A stretch of DNA of 40,543 bases, taken from Pelagibacterales bacterium SAG-MED23 (GTDB lineage: Bacteria > Pseudomonadota > Alphaproteobacteria > Pelagibacterales > Pelagibacteraceae). The stretch lies in assembly GCA_014653935.1 (NCBI GenBank), contig JACWDU010000003.1:1-40543 (forward strand), read 5' to 3'. The notes beneath the pieces were generated by a model. That model saw only the letters and a list, made by a program, of their open reading frames with translations. It was not told the origin of the DNA and ran no database searches. Positions 34,905 to 40,543 of this stretch are shown here, one piece after another (the first letter of the stretch is position 1; each line of letters begins with the position of its first letter). A program made the position numbers and the translations under genes.

Positions 34905-34923
34905 TTTTTATTTAAAATTTAAT

Positions 34924-35508
34924 TTAGATTTTTAATTCTTTTTCAATTAATTCACAAATTATATGACCAATCATAATATGGGACTCTTGTATTCTAGCAG
35001 TTGAGTTAGAGTTAACGATTAAATCTAAATAACCTTTACCCTTACATTTTCCTCCTTTATTTCCAAGGAAAGAAACTACTTTTAATTTATTAATTTTTGC
35101 TTGGTTAATAGCTTTAATTATATTTTTACTATTACCTGAAGTAGAGATTACAATAAGCACATCATCTTTTTTTCCGAGCGCTTGTATTTGTCTTGAAAAT
35201 AAACTTTCATAGCCAAAGTCATTTGAAATGCATGTAATAGTAGATGGGTTACTGGATAAAGAGATTGATTTTAATGGAATTCTATTTTTCTTAAATCTTC
35301 CGATCAATTCTGCAGATAGATGCATGCTATCAGCGGCACTACCTCCATTACCACACCAAAATATTGTTCCACCCATTTTTAAACTTTTTGATATAATTTT
35401 TGAAGCTTCTGAAATTTTTTCTACAAGACTTCTCTCAACTATATTAATAGTATTTAAATGTTCTCTTAAATTATCTTTGATTGCTTTTATTTTTTTTGAA
35501 TGTTGCAC
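34924..35508 (-). CDS. gmhA: Phosphoheptose isomerase GmhA
   Basis: SIS-domain enzyme of 194 residues that converts sedoheptulose 7-phosphate to D-glycero-D-manno-heptose 7-phosphate. Family motifs: GGTIFWCGNGGSAADSMHLSAELIGRF, DVLIVISTSGNSKNI, and the C-terminal ARIQESHIMIGHIICELIE. It starts with GTG at 35508; no ATG is available in frame near the N-terminus and no ribosome site is visible. Fourteen bases after the DUF2798 stop, so it may be read from the small-protein operon, though by function it belongs to the heptose island. Confidence 0.92.
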   Translation of the reverse strand: MQHSKKIKAIKDNLREHLNTINIVERSLVEKISEASKIISKSLKMGGTIFWCGNGGSAADSMHLSAELIGRFKKNRIPLKSISLSSNPSTITCISNDFGYESLFSRQIQALGKKDDVLIVISTSGNSKNIIKAINQAKINKLKVVSFLGNKGGKCKGKGYLDLIVNSNSTARIQESHIMIGHIICELIEKELKI

Positions 35509-35522
35509 AATTAACAGTATGA

Positions 35523-35744
35523 TTATTTAGTTATTTTATCTACAAACTTTTTTGCAATAGGACCAACTAATAATGCAGCTGTAATTGCAATTGGAAGCCC
35601 AACTGCCCAAGCTTTTAAGAATCTACCGATATAATCATTATCTAATCCAGTGTTCACATAAGTGATGATTAAAGTCATAAGTAAACTCATTCCAAAACCC
35701 ATTATTAAAATGAATAAAAGATTAGAGTATTTTTTTGGAAACAT
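35523..35744 (-). CDS. DUF2798 family membrane protein
   Basis: A 73-residue protein with two membrane helices (about 8-30 and 40-63) and a basic C-terminus. LLFILIMGFGMSLLMTLIITYVNTG and FLKAWAVGLPIAITAALLVGP are in the pattern of DUF2798. Function unknown. It ends the row of ten small minus-strand genes and begins 12 bases after the SMR-type gene. Confidence 0.75.
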   Translation of the reverse strand: MFPKKYSNLLFILIMGFGMSLLMTLIITYVNTGLDNDYIGRFLKAWAVGLPIAITAALLVGPIAKKFVDKITK

Positions 35745-35756
35745 ATTACTAAAAAA

Positions 35757-36092
35757 TTAATTTGTTTTTCCCAAAAGGTTTACTATTAATACACCTGAGA
35801 TGATTAAGATAAGACCCAGTATAGTAAAAAGATCTGGCATTTGATTAAATTTATAAATACCTACTAAAGTAGTTGCTATAATACATAATCCTGCAAAAGA
35901 TGCATAAGTTATGCCAACTGGAATTGATTTCATAACTATTGAAAGAGCATACATACATCCAACAATAGTTATAGCAGTTAGAATACTTGGAATAAATAAT
36001 GTAAATCCTTGAGCACCTTTAGCAAAACCATTTGCAGACGTACCTAAAATAACTGCAATTATTAAAACAATATACGCTGTAAAATTTCCCAC
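35757..36092 (-). CDS. SMR-type four-helix membrane protein lacking the essential glutamate
   Basis: A 111-residue four-helix protein aligned without gaps at its N-terminus to EmrE: LIIAVILGTSANGF stands where EmrE has AILAEVIGTTLMKF. The glutamate that binds substrate and protons (E14) is V14 here, and the tryptophan of GIAYAIWSG is Phe (ITYASFAGL). GVLIVNLLGK closes helix 4 as usual. So proton-coupled drug export is unlikely; a dimer partner, lipid carrier or other role is open. GTG start, no ribosome site, 15 bases after the preceding stop. Confidence 0.75.
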   Translation of the reverse strand: MGNFTAYIVLIIAVILGTSANGFAKGAQGFTLFIPSILTAITIVGCMYALSIVMKSIPVGITYASFAGLCIIATTLVGIYKFNQMPDLFTILGLILIISGVLIVNLLGKTN

Positions 36093-36107
36093 AATAAAGT
36101 TTACATT

Positions 36108-36428
36108 TTATTTTGATAATTTAGTAGCCCCTGTTTCTTGATATGCAACTTTCCCATCTTTGAACTTGTAATAGGTCATTACAGCTTCTTTATTACCATC
36201 ATTAAAAGTCACCATTGCATGTTCAAAACCAACTTCATCATTTTCAAAAAGCACTCTAACGTTACTTTTTTTAACATCTTTCATACGAACCCAACTAACT
36301 ACATCTTTTTTTGATAAACTTTTGCCATTTGAATGCATTAAGAATTGATAATCATCATGAATTAATTGTTCAGCACCTGCTGAGTCACCATCATTTACTA
36401 TTTTTGACATTTTTTCTATTATTGACAT
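36108..36428 (-). CDS. SnoaL/NTF2-like small protein
   Basis: A 106-residue protein that looks like an NTF2/SnoaL-type cone fold: an N-terminal helix (IIEKMSKIVNDGDSAGAEQLIHDDYQFLMH), KKDVVSWVR, then strands VGFEHAMVTFNDGNKEAVMTYYKFKDGKVA. The ligand is unknown. ATG 36428 overlaps the cupin gene stop by one base (TAATG); the frame is open four more codons upstream, but this start agrees with coupling. Confidence 0.62.
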   Translation of the reverse strand: MSIIEKMSKIVNDGDSAGAEQLIHDDYQFLMHSNGKSLSKKDVVSWVRMKDVKKSNVRVLFENDEVGFEHAMVTFNDGNKEAVMTYYKFKDGKVAYQETGATKLSK

Positions 36429-36778
36429 TATTCGCCCCACATTCCGTGAAATTCGTAAACAACAGCTGGCTCATTTCCTACTACCCATCCATCATGTCCA
36501 GGCTGAATAGAATATGCGTCTCCAGCTTTATAAGTTAGTTCAGTTCCATCATTATGTTTTGCGCAAACAGCTCCTGAAACAATTACACCAAGATGTGTTG
36601 CCTGGCAGCTATCACCCCCAACTGTTGGTTTAATATCTTTTGACCATTTCCATCCAGGTTGCAATGTAAGTTTCATTACCCTCTGGTTTCCAACTTTTAC
36701 TGCTTCAATTTTTGCATTATTAAAATTATTATTAACTTCATCTGCTTTTTCAAAAGTTTTCACTTCTACTCCTGCCAT
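36428..36778 (-). CDS. Cupin-domain protein
   Basis: A 116-residue single cupin domain. QRVMKLTLQPGWKWSKDIKP, CQATHLGVIVSGAVCAKHNDG and KAGDAYSIQPGHDGWVVG match the two cupin motifs, with histidines in ATHLG and PGHDG as possible metal ligands. The PGHD(A/G)WVVG form belongs to a small bacterial cupin group of unknown function. A strong AGGAG lies six bases before the ATG. Confidence 0.8.
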   Translation of the reverse strand: MAGVEVKTFEKADEVNNNFNNAKIEAVKVGNQRVMKLTLQPGWKWSKDIKPTVGGDSCQATHLGVIVSGAVCAKHNDGTELTYKAGDAYSIQPGHDGWVVGNEPAVVYEFHGMWGE

Positions 36779-36793
36779 AACATCTCCTTTTAT

Positions 36794-37210
36794 TTAAACG
36801 TAGATTTTATCAGCTAAACCGTAACAAAGTACAGCACTTAAAATAGTATGCGCTAATGGGCCATAAATTGCTTCATCCGAAGTTTTATCTGTATGTCCAA
36901 GTTTATTTATTTTAGTACTATAAAAACCAACAATAAAAGCACATAGGTTTTGTAAAAATACTAAATTAAAGAATGCCCAAGTTGCTTCCAAACCATTTGG
37001 TCTAATAAATCCCACATAAATTGCCATCACAGTTGAACCGATAAAAAAACATCCAAAAAATCTAACTACACCTGCGCCTGTAGCATCGATCCCATATTTA
37101 TCCAAAAAAGTTTGAGTTTGGACAACACATCTAAATCCATAAAAAGCATAACCTATAAAATGAATTATAAAAATTGCTAAGTAAAATATTCCACCAAATT
37201 TATCTATCAT
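36794..37210 (-). CDS. Four-helix membrane protein of unknown function
   Basis: A 138-residue protein with four predicted membrane helices (about 7-27, 46-66, 74-96 and 115-134). Notable parts are YAFYGFRCVVQTQTFLDKYGID and VRFFGCFFIGSTVMAIYVGF. No family recognised. It lies between the 103-residue protein and the cupin gene in the row of small genes; its ribosome site is weaker (AAGGAA). Confidence 0.7.
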   Translation of the reverse strand: MIDKFGGIFYLAIFIIHFIGYAFYGFRCVVQTQTFLDKYGIDATGAGVVRFFGCFFIGSTVMAIYVGFIRPNGLEATWAFFNLVFLQNLCAFIVGFYSTKINKLGHTDKTSDEAIYGPLAHTILSAVLCYGLADKIYV

Positions 37211-37237
37211 TACTATTTCCTTAATCCTTTGTTAAAT

Positions 37238-37549
37238 TTATTCACTAAAGATCGGTCTGATCTCATCTTCAATTGTTCCTTCTATAGCAACATCTTTTAA
37301 TTGCTCTTGAAGTTTTATATATTCAGGATCTGCAGACATGTTAGCGTCAGCGTCATTATCACCTTCAAACATAGATCCAATTAAAGTTTCTCTTATTGTT
37401 CTTGGATCTCCACCCATTTGAAAAGAAAAATAGACATCATGGTTAGGATAATGTTTTTTTCTAACCGCCGCTAATCCTTTTCCAATTTCCATTGCTTTTC
37501 CTAAACCGTCATCTTTCACTCTCATTGTTCTAGTATAAATTACTTTCAT
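37238..37549 (-). CDS. Small protein, probable dimeric alpha-beta-barrel (NIPSNAP/ABM-like)
   Basis: A 103-residue acidic protein. A first strand MKVIYTRTMRVKD, a helix GLGKAMEIGKGLAAVRKKHYP, then strand DVYFSFQMGGDPRTI suggest the beta-alpha-beta start of an antibiotic-monooxygenase or NIPSNAP type barrel. No catalytic residue can be named. Good ribosome site (AAGGAG) before ATG. The middle (MFEGDNDADANMSADPEYIK) is an acidic insertion. Confidence 0.65.
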   Translation of the reverse strand: MKVIYTRTMRVKDDGLGKAMEIGKGLAAVRKKHYPNHDVYFSFQMGGDPRTIRETLIGSMFEGDNDADANMSADPEYIKLQEQLKDVAIEGTIEDEIRPIFSE

Positions 37550-37583
37550 TGTTTCTCCTTATTGAGTCAAAGTTTAGGTATTT

Positions 37584-37874
37584 TTATTTAGCATTAAAAT
37601 CTATAATATCATCTGTACACTCAACAAATTTATGAGGTTCATAGAAATCATTCATAGACTCTAACTGTTTGTTAATTGCATCAGGATCAGTACCTTTCCA
37701 CCAACAAAACATTGTTAAGTTATCACCTGGCGTGATCCAGCTCATTTGACATTTTGCATTATCACTTGTCATTGCTTTGGTCATATCTTCCATTGACATT
37801 GAACCAGTAACTTCAATCATTTTAGCTTTAGCTTCTTTTGATTTAAAAGTATGTGTTACTATATAGTTTTTCAT
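37584..37874 (-). CDS. Small protein of unknown function, ferredoxin-like fold suspected
   Basis: A 96-residue protein starting MKNYIVTHTFKSKEAKAKM, with a Met-rich segment (GSMSMEDMTKAM) and CQMSWITPGDNLTMFCWWKG. The predicted order strand-helix-strand-strand-helix-strand suggests a small alpha-beta barrel like the next upstream gene, from which it may have arisen by duplication; this is by eye only. Strong GGAG six bases before the ATG. No family recognised. Confidence 0.65.
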   Translation of the reverse strand: MKNYIVTHTFKSKEAKAKMIEVTGSMSMEDMTKAMTSDNAKCQMSWITPGDNLTMFCWWKGTDPDAINKQLESMNDFYEPHKFVECTDDIIDFNAK

Positions 37875-37881
37875 ATTTCTC

Positions 37882-38166
37882 CTATTTTACTTTTGTTAAA
37901 TCATAAATTGAATAGCTATCTAAAACAGCATCCATGATAGGTTTTGATACTTCAGTTCCTTCAATAAATTTATGTAGTGCAGGTTCATCAGTACAAAATA
38001 TCTTAAACATTACAGTACTTTTATCTGGGGTTACCGTTCCAATAGTTTTTTCTACTACTGCAACTTTAGCTCTTTCTGCTAAACCTTCTGGTGATTGCAT
38101 GAAACCCATAAATTTTTCAAACATACCTTCTTTTAATTTAGCAACTACTAACATTTCTTTTTCCAT
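37882..38166 (-). CDS. Small protein of unknown function, ferredoxin-like fold suspected
   Basis: A 94-residue protein: MLVVAKLKEGMFEKFMGFMQ, SPEGLAERAKVAVVEKTIG, VMFKIFCTDEPALHKFIEG, then SKPIMDAVLDSYSIYDLTKVK. The secondary-structure order is like that of the 96-residue neighbour seven bases downstream. No family recognised. It has a strong ribosome site (AAAGGAG). No signal peptide, so the product is cytosolic. Confidence 0.65.
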   Translation of the reverse strand: MEKEMLVVAKLKEGMFEKFMGFMQSPEGLAERAKVAVVEKTIGTVTPDKSTVMFKIFCTDEPALHKFIEGTEVSKPIMDAVLDSYSIYDLTKVK

Positions 38167-38189
38167 TTTTTCTCCTTTAATTAATTAAT

Positions 38190-38666
38190 TTAATATGTGT
38201 ACTCACCACTCATTTGATTCATTGAATGAGCAAATCCTTCTTTGCCTTTAAGATTCTGTCTGCTAGAAAAACCAGTTCCTGAAATTTTTTCATATTTTCC
38301 AGTTCCTCCAATAATTTTAAAAGTTCCAGATCCTCCTTGACCACCAGTGCCTTTACCCTTGTAATTCATGAATACTTTTTCACCATCAGCTAAATAAAAA
38401 GTGCACATACCTGTTTCATCATCAAATTTTCCACTTACCAATGTAAGTCCTCCAACACAATTCATTGTAGATTTATCAAATATACTCTCTGGGATTTTAT
38501 CTGTAAGACCTGCATTTCCATCGTAAGTAATTGCCATGTTACCATTGCCAGCATTCATAATATTCATTTCCCAAGATCCCATTCCACTTGCATTAAATTT
38601 CCCTGAATTAGCAAAAGCCATTGTAGAAATAATTGTAAATGTTAAAGTTATTATTATTTTTTTCAT
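38190..38666 (-). CDS. Secreted Gly-rich protein of unknown function
   Basis: A 158-residue protein with a clear Sec signal peptide (MKKIIITLTFTIISTMAFA, cut probably after AFA-N). The mature part is Gly-rich with many short beta strands (GSWEMNIMNAGNGNMAITYDG, YKGKGTGGQGGSGTFKIIGG) and two cysteines (NCVGG, GMCTF) that could form a disulfide. GGTGKYEKISGTG recalls repeats in allene-oxide-cyclase-like or dirigent-type barrels, without sure assignment. Good AGGAG before ATG. Confidence 0.7.
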   Translation of the reverse strand: MKKIIITLTFTIISTMAFANSGKFNASGMGSWEMNIMNAGNGNMAITYDGNAGLTDKIPESIFDKSTMNCVGGLTLVSGKFDDETGMCTFYLADGEKVFMNYKGKGTGGQGGSGTFKIIGGTGKYEKISGTGFSSRQNLKGKEGFAHSMNQMSGEYTY

Positions 38667-38681
38667 TTTTGCTCCTTTTTA

Positions 38682-39071
38682 TTAATATAAAGTTTGAGTT
38701 ACTTTTTTGACTCTTTCAGCCCCATTAGGAACTAAAGCTTCTACAAATGAATGACATTGATCAGTTTTAGCCTTGTCATATTTTGAACCATAATGTTTAT
38801 CTACTGCCTTATTAACTCCTTCGTCCCAATCTTTTTCTGGAATACCTATTTCTAAGGCATATGCTTTAAGAACTTTTACAGTTGATATAGATTTTTCTTT
38901 CATACTGTACTCAAATGTTTCACCAGAGGGAAGAAAGTAGTTAGCCATATAAATACCAACGCAATCCCAAGCTTTCGCTTTATCGGTATTATTCATTTCA
39001 GCACTTGATGAAGTTGATATTGAAATTGCTACAAAGTAAGCAGTAAGTATTTTTAAAATATTTTTTAGCAT
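38682..39071 (-). CDS. Secreted small protein of unknown function
   Basis: A 129-residue protein with a signal peptide (MLKNILKILTAYFVAISISTSSSA, cut probable after SSA). The mature part is helical and charged, with cysteines in AWDCVGIYMANYF and TDQCHSFVEAL that may pair. No family recognised. It has the strongest ribosome site in the window (GGAGGT, five bases before ATG) and is the first of the ten small minus-strand genes; two hairpins lie in the leader. Confidence 0.7.
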   Translation of the reverse strand: MLKNILKILTAYFVAISISTSSSAEMNNTDKAKAWDCVGIYMANYFLPSGETFEYSMKEKSISTVKVLKAYALEIGIPEKDWDEGVNKAVDKHYGSKYDKAKTDQCHSFVEALVPNGAERVKKVTQTLY

Positions 39072-39090
39072 TTGACCTCCGTATCCGCTT

Positions 39091-39119
39091 AATAAAGATC
39101 TCCGCTAATCTTTATTTAA
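39091..39119 (-). promoter_or_regulatory. Hairpin in the leader of the small-protein operon
   Basis: AATAAAGAT (39091-39099) and ATCTTTATT (39108-39116) are perfectly complementary over 9 bp around an 8-base loop; two more pairs are possible with a bulge. In the transcript the stem ends about 20 bases before the start codon. The loop AGCGGA is repeated just before the ribosome site, so the hairpin may present or mask a regulator-binding site. Confidence 0.5.
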
Positions 39120-39149
39120 TTTTAATTTAATTAAATATACGTAAAATAA

Positions 39150-39165
39150 GTAACAGTTTTGTTAC
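39150..39165 (-). terminator. Hairpin after cysK, possible weak terminator or operator
   Basis: GTAACA and TGTTAC form a perfect 6-bp stem with a 4-base loop, followed on the minus strand by TTATTTT, 18 bases after the cysK stop. The adjoining CATAGC-A-GCTATG (39165-39177) is a second dyad. Either a weak terminator of cysK or operator sites for the next operon. Confidence 0.4.
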
Positions 39166-39182
39166 ATAGCAGCTATGCGATA

Positions 39183-40223
39183 TTATAGCCAACTAGGGAT
39201 AGGTAGTTTTTTTTCTTGTAAAAATGATTTGTTAAACATCTTAGAGTTGTATTTATCAGACTTGTCGCAGAGAATAGTGACAATAGTTTTTCCTGGACCT
39301 AACTCTTTTCCAAGTCTAATTGCTCCTGCAATATTTATTCCACAACTTGTACCTAAGCTTAAACCTTCATTTTGAATTAGATCATAAAGAATAGTCAGAG
39401 CCTCATGATCGTCGATTGAGAAAGCACCATCAATTTTAGCATTTTCAAAATTTTTAGTAATTCTACTAGAGCCAATTCCTTCAGTTATTGAATTTCCCTC
39501 AGATTTCAATTCACCATTTTTAATATAATTGTAAAGAGCAGAACCTTTCGGATCAGATAAATAGATCTTTATATCTTTATTCTTTTCTTTAAGAGCATTA
39601 CTAACTCCTGAAATAGTTCCACCTGTTCCTGATGAACAAACAAAGCCGTCAACCTTACCTTCAGTTTGATCCAAAATTTCTTTTCCAGTTCCCTCATAAT
39701 GACCTTTTGCATTTGCAGTGTTATCAAATTGATTAGCCCAAACAACTCCATTGTTGTTAGAAGGTCTTAGTTCATCAGCTAATCTTGCTGCAACCTTTAC
39801 ATAGTTTCCATTATCTTTATAAGGTTTTGCTGGAACTAATTTTAGTTCTGCACCTAAGTTTCTTAGTGTATCTTTTTTTTCTTGGGTTTGATTGTCGTTC
39901 ATTACAATAATTGTTTTATAACCAAGTGAATTACCTAATAGACCTAAACCAATACCAGTGTTACCAGCTGTACCCTCAACGACAGTACCACCTTTAGAAA
40001 TCAACTTTTTTTCTTGAGCATCTTTTATAAGTGCTAATGCAGCTCGATCTTTCACAGAACCACCTGGATTTAAAAATTCAGCTTTACCATATATATTACA
40101 TCCAGTGAGCTCAGAGGCTGCCTTAAGTTTTATTAGAGGAGTGTTACCAATTGACTCAATAAAATTATTTTTTATATTTTTGCAATTGCAAAATTTGATT
40201 TGGTTGCAAGAATCATTTCTCAA
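39183..40223 (-). CDS. cysK: Cysteine synthase (CysK), 5' end doubtful
   Basis: PLP enzyme joining O-acetylserine and sulfide to cysteine. PLP lysine and neighbours are in [14 protein letters not shown], the substrate loop in [10 protein letters not shown], and the phosphate loop in [10 protein letters not shown]; the body is normal length. The homologous part begins at about [13 protein letters not shown] (near 40160). No in-frame ATG or GTG precedes it: the frame runs to a TTG at 40223 within the opposing cysE frame, giving a Cys/Asn-rich leader ([14 protein letters not shown]) that looks non-native. A lost ATG just before KNIKNNF at the palindrome (40178-40193) would explain this. Confidence 0.88.
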   Translation of the reverse strand: MRNDSCNQIKFCNCKNIKNNFIESIGNTPLIKLKAASELTGCNIYGKAEFLNPGGSVKDRAALALIKDAQEKKLISKGGTVVEGTAGNTGIGLGLLGNSLGYKTIIVMNDNQTQEKKDTLRNLGAELKLVPAKPYKDNGNYVKVAARLADELRPSNNNGVVWANQFDNTANAKGHYEGTGKEILDQTEGKVDGFVCSSGTGGTISGVSNALKEKNKDIKIYLSDPKGSALYNYIKNGELKSEGNSITEGIGSSRITKNFENAKIDGAFSIDDHEALTILYDLIQNEGLSLGTSCGINIAGAIRLGKELGPGKTIVTILCDKSDKYNSKMFNKSFLQEKKLPIPSWL

Positions 40224-40543
40224 TTTTCTAGATTTTTAACCGGAATAGAAATTCATCCAAAAGCAAAAATTGGAAAAAATTTATTCATTGATCATGGTAT
40301 GGGTGTTGTGATTGGTGAAACATCTGAGATTGGTGATAATGTTACTATCTATCATAATGTTACCTTGGGAGGAATAGCTCCAAGTATTAATTCAAATGAT
40401 CAAAGAAATATAAAAAGACACCCAACTTTAGAAGATAATGTTGTTGTTGGATCTGGTGCACAAATATTAGGACCTATTACAATAGGAAAAAATTCTTTAA
40501 TTGGATCCAATTCAGTTTTAACAAAAAATGTGTCTGAAAAATC
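40155..40543 (+). CDS. cysE: Serine O-acetyltransferase (CysE), N-terminally truncated, runs off window
   Basis: Left-handed beta-helix acyltransferase that makes O-acetylserine for CysK. Clear segments: [43 protein letters not shown], and hexapeptide repeats to the window end ([20 protein letters not shown]). The frame is open only from 40155 (stop at 40152), and homology is convincing only from about 40200 ([15 protein letters not shown]). The roughly 70 or more N-terminal residues of a normal CysE are missing and cannot lie upstream, since that DNA encodes the conserved part of cysK on the other strand. No ATG or ribosome site fits. Treat as partial or broken; the start coordinate is the limit of the open frame. 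Confidence 0.75.
40178..40193. repeat. 16-bp perfect palindrome at the cysK/cysE joint
   Basis: TTTTGCAATTGCAAAA is a perfect palindrome exactly where the normal cysK N-terminus should begin on one strand and where cysE homology starts on the other. It may be a promoter operator, but its place suggests a breakpoint at an inverted microhomology. Confidence 0.6.

Noticed and set aside
1..40543. tRNA genes, CRISPR arrays, insertion sequences or prophage genes
   Set aside because: No cloverleaf-like sequence, spaced direct repeats, terminal inverted repeats with transposase, or phage structural proteins were seen; gaps between genes are too short for most of these.

Overview
The window reads as a fragment of a streamlined, very AT-rich marine alphaproteobacterial genome, most likely SAR11 (Candidatus Pelagibacter or a close relative). 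Reasons: strong A+T bias with AAA/ATT-type codon use, intergenic gaps of almost nothing (many TAATG and ATGA overlaps, no gene-free stretch above about 150 bases), and above all a homocysteine methyltransferase gene preceded by a SAM-II-like and then a SAM-V-like riboswitch, an arrangement known from Pelagibacter. I see no rRNA, tRNA, CRISPR array, transposase, integrase or phage gene.

Layout. (1) 1-5317, plus strand: SUF Fe-S assembly operon sufB(partial)-C-D-S-U-T-A. (2) 5384-11668: an unlisted 56-residue ORF, glutamine synthetase, a YbaK-type deacylase, an EamA exporter, bhmT with its tandem riboswitch leader, a small 2OG-Fe(II) oxygenase, a TauE/SafE permease, moaB and a DUF1244 protein. 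(3) 11786-18113: an aldehyde dehydrogenase with a histone-H1-like basic N-terminal extension plus its usual DUF779 partner, then a minus-strand operon moaA-moaC-thioesterase-moaD-moaE-msrP-msrQ that makes molybdenum cofactor and ends in the molybdoenzyme likely to use it. (4) 18138-24135: small-molecule metabolism: PhyH dioxygenase, GYD-domain protein, a second aldehyde dehydrogenase, FAH-family enzyme, CcdA, FMN reductase and a gamma-butyrobetaine-hydroxylase-like dioxygenase.

(5) 24201-35508: a surface-sugar island. GmhA, an HddA-type kinase and a fused HddC-GmhB protein together could supply nucleotide-activated D-glycero-D-manno-heptose. In the same plus-strand operon are a split two-subunit TPP enzyme reduced to its PP and Pyr domains, a DegT-fold enzyme whose PLP lysine is replaced by histidine (as in the 3-dehydratase ColD), a B12-binding radical SAM enzyme and an SDR. 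This suggests a deoxy, branched or alkylated sugar, followed by a GT2 lipid-linked glycosyltransferase and a large multi-spanning, probable GT-C protein. This set is the best candidate for an undescribed pathway.

(6) 35523-39071, minus strand: ten consecutive small genes (73-158 residues), most with a strong GGAG ribosome site: two secreted proteins, three small cytosolic proteins probably of ferredoxin-like or alpha-beta-barrel type, a four-helix membrane protein, a cupin, a SnoaL-like protein, an SMR-type transporter that lacks the essential glutamate, and a DUF2798 protein. Its function is unknown. (7) 39183-40543: cysK and cysE face each other head to head. cysE lacks its N-terminal part, cysK lacks a normal start codon, and a perfect 16-bp palindrome sits at the joint. 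This looks like a rearrangement or an assembly/amplification chimera, so the last 0.4 kb should be read with caution.
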